A stretch of 11,029 nucleotides of DNA from an uncultured Granulicatella sp. (GTDB lineage Bacteria; Bacillota; Bacilli; Lactobacillales; Aerococcaceae), in contig CALATC010000017.1 in NCBI GenBank assembly GCA_937891475.1, positions 1 to 11,029 on the forward strand, given 5' to 3'. The notes under the pieces were generated by a model. The model was not told the DNA's origin. It saw only the letters and a list, made by a program, of their open reading frames with translations, and ran no database searches. Made by a program: the position numbers and the translations under genes. Each line of letters starts with the position of its first letter. The stretch's first letter is position 1. Below, piece after piece: positions 5,914 to 11,029 of this stretch.

Positions 5914-8565
5914 CTACTCTTCCCCTAAACCAGGTCGATACGCCATCACGCCTAACCCCATAAAGATGACTAATGTAACAATTAAGAATACAACCTGTTC
6001 CTGAATCGTTCCTGCCATCGAAATCGTTTGTCGTAATCCTGATACTGAATAACTCATTGGAAGCCATGGGTTAATACTCTTGAAGAAATCATTCGTCAAT
6101 GCAAGAGGATAAGTTCCTGCACTTGAGGCTAATTGTAATAATAAGAGTATTAATGAGAAGAATGCTCCCACACGAGAATTCCATGTTGTTAATGCCGTTA
6201 CCATTGCCATAAATGTGACACTTGCTAATAGAATAAGAACTAGAGTTTTCATTTCATGGACTGCTGTTAATCCAATCATGTGTACTCCACCATAAACAAG
6301 TATTCCTGCTAATACAGCAATCATTCCATTAATTTCGAATCGAGCTTTAAACCAAGCCCAACGTGTTTCTGGATGTCTTCCAGATGGAAGTTTTGCAAAA
6401 ATCATATTCGTTGATAATGCTGCCACAAATAATGCAACAGAAATCATATATGGAGCCATCGCAATTCCGTTAACTGCTACAGCATCATGATCTGTTTTTG
6501 ATAATGCCAATGGATTAGATAAAGTTTTCGCATTTGTTTCTTCTGTCGAAGCTAATGCTAATTGTTCATTGGCATCCATTAATCCTGTACTTAAAGTAGT
6601 CACTCCACCATATAAAGTTTCCAATCCAGCTGAAAGGGTATTTCCTCCATCAGCAAGTTTTTCTGAACCTTCTGCAATTTTTTGTGATCCATCTGTTAAT
6701 TTAGAAGAACCTGAAAGAAGTTGTTCAGATTTTTGATTTAACTGGCTTGTTCCAGATTGTAAGGTAGTGATTCCAGATACTAATTCTGAAGATTTTTGGT
6801 TTAACTGATTACTTCCAGAAGAAATTTTTTCAATCCCTGCGACTAGTTCAGGAGCTTTTTGTGCTAATTGTCCAACTCCTGAAGTTAACGTAGAAGATTT
6901 TTGCGCTAATTGAGAAGAACCTGACGCTAACTGACTCACACTACCGTTTAAAGTACTGTTTTTAGAACTTAAAGTATTAGCTCCTTGTGCTACTTTATCC
7001 ACTCCACTTGTATAAGCACCAACACCGCTTTGAATTGCTTGACTTGCTGGAACAAGTTGTTGACTGACTGCAGCTTGTAGTGTTCCAATTCCTCCTGATA
7101 ATTGTGTTAATGAAGAAGATGCTAATGGCAACACTTGTCCTGCTGCAGATTGTAATTTAGCGACACTATCTGCTTGAGATTTTGCATGTTCCAAATTCCC
7201 TTTTAATGCTTGAATTGTCGATAAAATTTCTTTTGCAGATTGTGCACTCGTATTCGTTTGATTCGATACAGCTGCTGTTAATTCTGCTTGTTGTTCCGCA
7301 CTTAAAGTGCTATAAGCATTGGTTGATTGAATGGCTGTTAATGCAGCTTGTTGAGAAGCTTGACTATTTACCATTACACTTTGTGCTGAAGCAGCAATTG
7401 TAGATAAAGCATTCGTTACTTCACCCATTAATGCTGTACTTTCAGTTGCATTCGCTGATTGAATGGCTTGATTTAATTGATCTAATCCAGCTGCCAATTG
7501 AGAAACTTGACTACTCTTTTGTGCAGACGCCTCTAATTGACTCGATAATTGCTGAATTCCTTGGTTCAATTGTTGAACTCCATTTCGCAAAGTATCTGAT
7601 TGCCCTGCCAATTGACTTGCCCCTGAAGATAAGCTATCTACTCCAGAAGTGTATGCTTGAACTCCACTAGATAATTGATTCAACCCAGAGTCTAGTTTTA
7701 CAACTCCTCCAGCATATGCTTGAACTCCATCATTTAATTGTTGAATTCCAGATGCTAATTCTGGAGTTTTAGAAGATAATTGACTTAAGCCATTATCTAA
7801 CTGAGATACAGCTCCTGTATAAGTTAACAATCCATTATGGAAGCTTGCTACACCGCTATCGATTTTTTTAACGGCATCTGTATAAGTTGTTAATCCATTC
7901 GTAAATTGCTCTGCTCCATTTGAAAAAGTAACACTTGATTGAGCTAAAGTTTGTAGATTATCAGCTAATTGTTGGCTTCCCTCTTTTAATTGATTGGTAC
8001 CTGAAGCAAGAGTTTGACTACCTTGCGAAGCTTGTTCCATTCCATCTTTTAAAGTACCCATTTTTTCAAATAAAGCTTTTGTATAAGTTTCTGTCACGTT
8101 TTTCGCAACAGTTTGCTTTAATTGAACCATTGCTGAATCACTCATTTTACTAGCAATAAAACTATGCCCACTAGAAGTTTGATAATCAATGTTCATTTGT
8201 TCTGGATGATTCGTTAAAATCGATGCAGCTTTTTGGGATAAATCACTAGGTAATGTCACAACCATATAATAAGTCCCATTTTCTAGTCCTTCTACCCCTT
8301 CTTCTTCTGTTACAAAATGAAAATTCAACGCATCATTATCTTTCAAATTCGAAACCATATCTTCGCCAATATTCATCGACTCTCCATTATACGAAGCAGC
8401 CTGGTCTTTATTCACAACCGCTACTGGTAATTCAGATAACTTTCCATATGGATCCCACATAGAAGATAAAAATATAATGTTATATAAGGCAGGAATCAGT
8501 GCAATTCCTATCATCACAATAATGAAAGTTGGTTTTTTCAAAATGGCTTTCCACTCTCTAAACAT
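5914..8565 (-). CDS. YhgE/Pip family membrane protein with long L/G-repeat ectodomain
   Basis: An 883-residue protein with the YhgE/Pip family layout. A basic start (MFREWKAILKKP) and one membrane segment (about 13-34) come first. A conserved N-terminal ectodomain follows (SELPVAVVNKDQ at about 43-54). Then a stalk runs from about 180 to 665 of repeating short units with Leu and Gly at fixed spacing (QLASG, QLNDG, KLDSG, TLSSG types), rich in S, Q, A and T. The C-terminal ABC-2-like membrane domain has about five segments (702-724, 748-769, 773-795, 799-816, 856-875). Motif TYPLALTNDFFKSINPWLP at about 819-837 is typical. Lactococcal Pip is needed for phage c2-type infection; other members are linked to envelope or export roles. 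No transport function is proven by sequence. GAGGAG precedes the ATG by 6 nt. It is monocistronic and divergent from a TetR gene that probably represses it. Confidence 0.9.
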   Translation of the reverse strand: MFREWKAILKKPTFIIVMIGIALIPALYNIIFLSSMWDPYGKLSELPVAVVNKDQAASYNGESMNIGEDMVSNLKDNDALNFHFVTEEEGVEGLENGTYYMVVTLPSDLSQKAASILTNHPEQMNIDYQTSSGHSFIASKMSDSAMVQLKQTVAKNVTETYTKALFEKMGTLKDGMEQASQGSQTLASGTNQLKEGSQQLADNLQTLAQSSVTFSNGAEQFTNGLTTYTDAVKKIDSGVASFHNGLLTYTGAVSQLDNGLSQLSSKTPELASGIQQLNDGVQAYAGGVVKLDSGLNQLSSGVQAYTSGVDSLSSGASQLAGQSDTLRNGVQQLNQGIQQLSSQLEASAQKSSQVSQLAAGLDQLNQAIQSANATESTALMGEVTNALSTIAASAQSVMVNSQASQQAALTAIQSTNAYSTLSAEQQAELTAAVSNQTNTSAQSAKEILSTIQALKGNLEHAKSQADSVAKLQSAAGQVLPLASSSLTQLSGGIGTLQAAVSQQLVPASQAIQSGVGAYTSGVDKVAQGANTLSSKNSTLNGSVSQLASGSSQLAQKSSTLTSGVGQLAQKAPELVAGIEKISSGSNQLNQKSSELVSGITTLQSGTSQLNQKSEQLLSGSSKLTDGSQKIAEGSEKLADGGNTLSAGLETLYGGVTTLSTGLMDANEQLALASTEETNAKTLSNPLALSKTDHDAVAVNGIAMAPYMISVALFVAALSTNMIFAKLPSGRHPETRWAWFKARFEINGMIAVLAGILVYGGVHMIGLTAVHEMKTLVLILLASVTFMAMVTALTTWNSRVGAFFSLILLLLQLASSAGTYPLALTNDFFKSINPWLPMSYSVSGLRQTISMAGTIQEQVVFLIVTLVIFMGLGVMAYRPGLGEE

Positions 8566-8580
8566 ATAACTCCTCTTTTC

Positions 8581-8595
8581 TGTACATACTGTCTA
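8581..8595 (-). promoter_or_regulatory. TetR operator candidate, YhgE side
   Basis: Minus-strand TAGACAGTATGTACA is an imperfect palindrome (TAGACA against TGTACA, one mismatched pair). It lies 15 bp upstream of the YhgE ATG and downstream of its -10, where a bound repressor would block elongation or initiation. It shares the TAGACA half-site with 8657-8671. Confidence 0.5.
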
Positions 8596-8611
8596 ATTTT
8601 TGATAAAATAG

Positions 8612-8639
8612 ATTATACATCAGTAAAAAAAGATATCAA
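8612..8639 (-). promoter_or_regulatory. Sigma-A promoter of the YhgE/Pip gene
   Basis: On the minus strand -35 TTGATA (8634-8639) and a perfect -10 TATAAT (8612-8617) are 16 bp apart. Transcription would start near 8605, giving a leader of about 40 nt that contains the operator candidate at 8581-8595. On the opposite strand a TTGATA at 8600-8605 could serve tetR, but no good -10 follows it. Confidence 0.65.
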
Positions 8640-8656
8640 GTAATAAAATTCATTTT

Positions 8657-8671
8657 TAGACACAGTGTATA
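8657..8671 (+). promoter_or_regulatory. TetR operator candidate, tetR side
   Basis: TAGACACAGTGTATA is a 15-bp palindrome around a central A with one mismatched pair. It lies 23 bp upstream of the tetR ATG. Together with the site before YhgE it is consistent with autoregulation and repression of the divergent gene. Confidence 0.5.
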
Positions 8672-8694
8672 AAAATGTGCATAAAGGAGACATT

Positions 8695-9252
8695 ATGACA
8701 GAGAGTAATAAACGACAAAAAACAAAACAAGCTATTGAAAATGCCATGGTACAATTACTAACAGAACAACCTTTCGATCAAATTAGTACGGTAAAATTAG
8801 CTGAAACAGCTGGAATCAGTCGTTCAAGTTTTTATACGCATTACAAAGATAAGTACGACATGATTGATCACTATCAAAGTAGACTATTTCATACGCTAGA
8901 ATATATATTTGGGAAATATGCTAACCATAAACAACAAGCTATTTTAGAAGTGTTTGAATATTTACAGTCTGAACCACTATTAGCAGCCCTATTATCTGAA
9001 AACGGGACAAAAGAAATTCAAAATTTCCTTCGCAATAAATTGCTTATTTTACTAAAAACAGATATTTTAACACGCTCTGCAAATCGCCCGTTAAATGAAA
9101 CAGATTTAGAATATTGTGGCGTTTATTTAGCCAATGCACTATTTGGTGTTTGTCAAACATGGATTGCTCACGGTAAAAAAGAAAGTCCTCAAGAAATAAC
9201 AGACTTTTTATTCCCACTAACAAATGCCGTCAGCGAAGTTTTCTCTAAATAA
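8695..9252 (+). CDS. TetR/AcrR-family transcriptional regulator
   Basis: A 185-residue repressor and the only rightward gene here. Residues about 8-55 form the TetR DNA-binding domain: a first helix (TKQAIENAMVQLLTEQPFDQIS), then STVKLAETAGISRSSFYTHYKDKYDMI with the recognition-helix signature SRSSFYTHYKDK at about 42-53. The rest is a helical ligand or dimerisation domain of the kind found in regulators of YhgE/Pip genes; no ligand can be inferred. The open frame reaches back to an ATG at 8665, but that would put the first codons inside the operator candidate. AAAGGAG lies 5 nt before the ATG at 8695, so the shorter start is chosen. It is divergent from the YhgE/Pip gene with a 129-nt gap. 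Confidence 0.9.
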   Translation: MTESNKRQKTKQAIENAMVQLLTEQPFDQISTVKLAETAGISRSSFYTHYKDKYDMIDHYQSRLFHTLEYIFGKYANHKQQAILEVFEYLQSEPLLAALLSENGTKEIQNFLRNKLLILLKTDILTRSANRPLNETDLEYCGVYLANALFGVCQTWIAHGKKESPQEITDFLFPLTNAVSEVFSK

Positions 9253-9259
9253 ATACAAA

Positions 9260-9294
9260 AAAGGCATGAATCATACGATTTGATTCATACCTTT
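9260..9294. terminator. Bidirectional terminator between convergent genes
   Basis: A 14-bp stem (9260-9273 with 9281-9294) and 7-nt loop. The rightward transcript ends in TTTCTTTTTT and the leftward one in TTTTTT from the plus-strand A run at 9257-9262. One pair is G-U leftward and C-A rightward, so the leftward hairpin is slightly better. It can end both tetR and the ABC transporter operon. Confidence 0.85.
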
Positions 9295-9315
9295 CTTTTT
9301 TGGCGCTTTTAAAAG

Positions 9316-9336
9316 CAAGAAAAAAATTTTTTCTTG
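9316..9336 (-). repeat. AT-rich palindrome downstream of the transporter
   Basis: CAAGAAAAAA pairs with TTTTTTCTTG around a single central base, 8 nt beyond the permease stop codon. On the minus strand it is followed by CTTTT. It may be a weak first terminator or a 3'-end stabilising stem ahead of the better hairpin at 9260-9294. Confidence 0.4.
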
Positions 9337-9343
9337 TCTTTTC

Positions 9344-10864
9344 TCATTGTTTCAAAAGATTAATCTTCACTAAATACTCTCTAGCAACGTCTTCAGCAGG
9401 TCTTCCGTTTGCCCCTACTTCAAAGTTCATTTGACTCATTTCTTCTTCAGAAATTTTACCAGCTAATTGATTTAAAATCCCTTCTAATTCAGGATGTTTC
9501 TTCAACAATTCTTGTTTCATTAAAGGCGCCCCTTGATACGGTGGGAATAATTGTTTATCATCCTCTAATACTTTTAATTGGTAACGTGAAATTTCTGCAT
9601 CTGTTGAATAAGCATCTGTTACTTGAATATCACCTGATTGAATTGCTTGGTAACGTAGTGCAGGTTCCATGGTAGCTACATCCAATTGTAAGCCATACAT
9701 ACTTTGCAATCCTTTGTTTCCGTCTTCACGGTCATTAAATTCTAATGTAAATCCAGCTTTTAATGGACGATTCACTTTTTTCAAATCAGAAATTTTTGTT
9801 AAATTTTCAGCTTCAGCTAATGTTTTTGGCACAGCAACGGCATAAGTATTTTGATACGCCATTGGTTTTAAAAAGACTAGCCCATCTTGCTCTAAAATTC
9901 CTTTACGAGCTACTTCATACACTTCTTCAGGTTCATGACTAACTTTTGGTTTATTTTTCAATAAACTTTCTGTAATCGTTCCTGAAAATTCTGGGTAAAT
10001 ATCAATATCTCCCTTTTTCAATGCTTCATATAAGAAATTCGTCTTCCCAAAGTTTGGCTTCACTTCAACTTTTAATTTTGTTTGATCTTCGATTAATAAC
10101 TTATACATATTCATCAAAATTTCAGGTTCTGGTCCTAATTTTCCTGCAATCACTAGCTTATCTGATGTTTGCATTTTAGCAATTGTTGGAGCATAAGAAG
10201 TTCCTAATCCAATAATTAACACTAAAAATGCTGCCAAAATCGTTCTTAATTTTGCAGTTTCCATCCATTTTAATAAGAAGTTGAATAAAATGGCTAAAAT
10301 CGCTGCAGAAATCGCTCCAATCAAGATTAGACTTGAATTATTTCGGTCAATTCCTAATAAAATAAAGCTTCCTAATCCTCCTGCACCAATTAATGCGGCT
10401 AAAGTCGCTGTTCCAATAATGAATACAGCTGCGGTACGAATCCCAGACATAATCACGGGCATCGCTATAGCAATTTCAAATTTTTTAAGACGCTCGAATT
10501 TTGTCATTCCAAAAGCAATTCCTGCTTCAACAAGACTTTCATCAATTCCTTGAAGTCCTGTAATTGTATTTTGCAAAATTGGGAATAAAGCATACAACAC
10601 TAATGTTGTTAAAGCTGGCAATGTTCCAATCCCCATTAACGGAATAAATAATCCAATTAACGCTAAGGATGGTAATGTTTGAATAATCCCTGCAATTTGT
10701 AATAAAAATCCAGAAATCTTTTTCGATGGACTCACTAATACTGCAACAGGAATAGCAATTACTACTGCTAATAATAACGCTAATAACGACAGTTGAAGGT
10801 GTTGTCCAAGAGCTAACATCCATTCACTATTTCTCTCTTGAAAAGTTCGAATGAATTCATTCAT
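9344..10864 (-). CDS. Fused ABC permease and substrate-binding protein, betaine/choline/ergothioneine class
   Basis: A 506-residue fusion. Residues about 17-210 are an OpuC/ProW-type permease with several membrane segments and the EAA loop ([16 protein letters not shown] at about 113-128) that docks the ATPase. A further membrane segment (about 217-235) anchors the C-terminal binding domain outside the cell (about 245-506). It opens [16 protein letters not shown] and contains [14 protein letters not shown] and [11 protein letters not shown], typical of the OpuAC/OsmF family. Known ligands in this class are glycine betaine, choline, carnitine, bile salts and ergothioneine; the streptococcal ergothioneine importer EgtU has this same fused layout. 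The frame reaches an ATG at 10903, inside the ATPase gene. AAGGGGGAG sits 6 nt before the ATG at 10862-10864, so that start is used. It overlaps the ATPase stop by 8 nt. Confidence 0.9.
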   Translation of the reverse strand: MNEFIRTFQERNSEWMLALGQHLQLSLLALLLAVVIAIPVAVLVSPSKKISGFLLQIAGIIQTLPSLALIGLFIPLMGIGTLPALTTLVLYALFPILQNTITGLQGIDESLVEAGIAFGMTKFERLKKFEIAIAMPVIMSGIRTAAVFIIGTATLAALIGAGGLGSFILLGIDRNNSSLILIGAISAAILAILFNFLLKWMETAKLRTILAAFLVLIIGLGTSYAPTIAKMQTSDKLVIAGKLGPEPEILMNMYKLLIEDQTKLKVEVKPNFGKTNFLYEALKKGDIDIYPEFSGTITESLLKNKPKVSHEPEEVYEVARKGILEQDGLVFLKPMAYQNTYAVAVPKTLAEAENLTKISDLKKVNRPLKAGFTLEFNDREDGNKGLQSMYGLQLDVATMEPALRYQAIQSGDIQVTDAYSTDAEISRYQLKVLEDDKQLFPPYQGAPLMKQELLKKHPELEGILNQLAGKISEEEMSQMNFEVGANGRPAEDVAREYLVKINLLKQ

Positions 10865-11029
10865 GATGTTCTCCCCCTTTAAATAATTCTTTGACGAATG
10901 CATTAGCCGGATTTGTTTGAATTTCGTAAGGAGTGTCTACTTGGACAATTTCTCCATCTTTTAACACAGCAATGCGATCGGCTAATTTTACAGCTTCATC
11001 TGTATCATGTGTAACAAATAAAGTTGTCA
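10857..11029 (-). CDS. ABC transporter ATP-binding protein, C-terminal fragment
   Basis: The last 56 residues of an ATPase whose start is beyond the right edge. FVTHDTDEA contains the H-loop histidine (VTHD), and [22 protein letters not shown] is the usual end of an OpuCA/ProV-type nucleotide-binding domain. The protein stops only about 20 residues later ([15 protein letters not shown]), so the tandem CBS domains that sense ionic strength in OpuA/OpuCA and BusAA are absent. Its TGA overlaps the permease ATG in an 8-nt overlap, so it is in one operon with the permease and powers it from the cytosolic side. Confidence 0.93.
   Translation of the reverse strand, partial: TTLFVTHDTDEAVKLADRIAVLKDGEIVQVDTPYEIQTNPANAFVKELFKGGEHHE

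Noticed and set aside
6640..7990. Repetitive DNA inside the YhgE gene resembling a tandem repeat array
   Set aside because: The similarity follows the protein L/G repeat. Units are diverged and in frame, with no fixed direct repeat or spacer, so it is not a CRISPR or satellite.
7182..8462. Several plus-strand open frames opposite the YhgE/Pip gene
   Set aside because: They are leucine-rich artefacts of the antisense of Gln/Leu/Ser-rich repeat codons and have no start signals.
5914..8565. EsaA component of a type VII secretion system
   Set aside because: The family architecture is related, but no esx, ess or WXG100 gene is nearby, and the divergent TetR gene fits a stand-alone YhgE/Pip unit.
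9409..10823. Open frames overlapping the permease fusion on both strands
   Set aside because: All lie inside the well-supported fusion gene and none has a ribosome binding site or recognisable domain.

Overview
The window is AT-rich DNA with strong AGGAGG-type ribosome binding sites, tight operons, CcpA-type (cre) sites and short U-tract terminators. This points to a low-GC Gram-positive bacterium, most likely of the Lactobacillales (Carnobacteriaceae, Enterococcaceae or Streptococcaceae). The species cannot be fixed by reading alone. All genes lie on the minus strand except one TetR-family regulator.

Region 1 (1-5638) is a carbohydrate locus. In transcription order, right to left, it begins with a PRD-type PTS regulator. 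This is followed by EIIA, EIIB and EIIC of a galactitol-type (Gat) phosphotransferase permease and a small membrane-protein ORF. A hairpin terminator at 1283-1318 closes this unit. Next is a rhamnulose-1-phosphate aldolase (rhaD) with its own sigma-A promoter, a cre-like site over the -10 and a strong terminator. The last gene is the start of a short-chain dehydrogenase that runs off the left edge. The simplest reading is a pathway in which a polyol or ketose is imported as a 1-phosphate, adjusted in redox state by the dehydrogenase, and split by RhaD into DHAP and an aldehyde. The substrate is not shown by the sequence. A 6-deoxyhexitol or L-ketose would fit.

Region 2 (5855-9294) is a divergent pair. 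One gene is a large YhgE/Pip-family membrane protein with a long L/G-periodic extracytoplasmic stalk. The other is a TetR-family regulator. Two similar TAGACA-containing operator candidates sit just upstream of each start codon, which fits local auto- and cross-repression.

Region 3 (9316-11029) is an operon of the glycine betaine/choline/carnitine ABC family. It holds the C-terminal end of an ATPase that stops without CBS domains, overlapping by 8 nt a fused permease plus substrate-binding protein. The tetR gene and this operon converge on a hairpin terminator.

Four start codons were moved inward to match the visible ribosome binding sites: the PRD regulator, EIIA, TetR and the permease fusion. 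The most unusual item is the small ORF after EIIC. A second open frame continues it in the -1 frame past a run of six A residues and ends inside the terminator hairpin, suggesting a frameshifted or recoded 96-residue protein. I saw no tRNA, rRNA, CRISPR array or insertion sequence.
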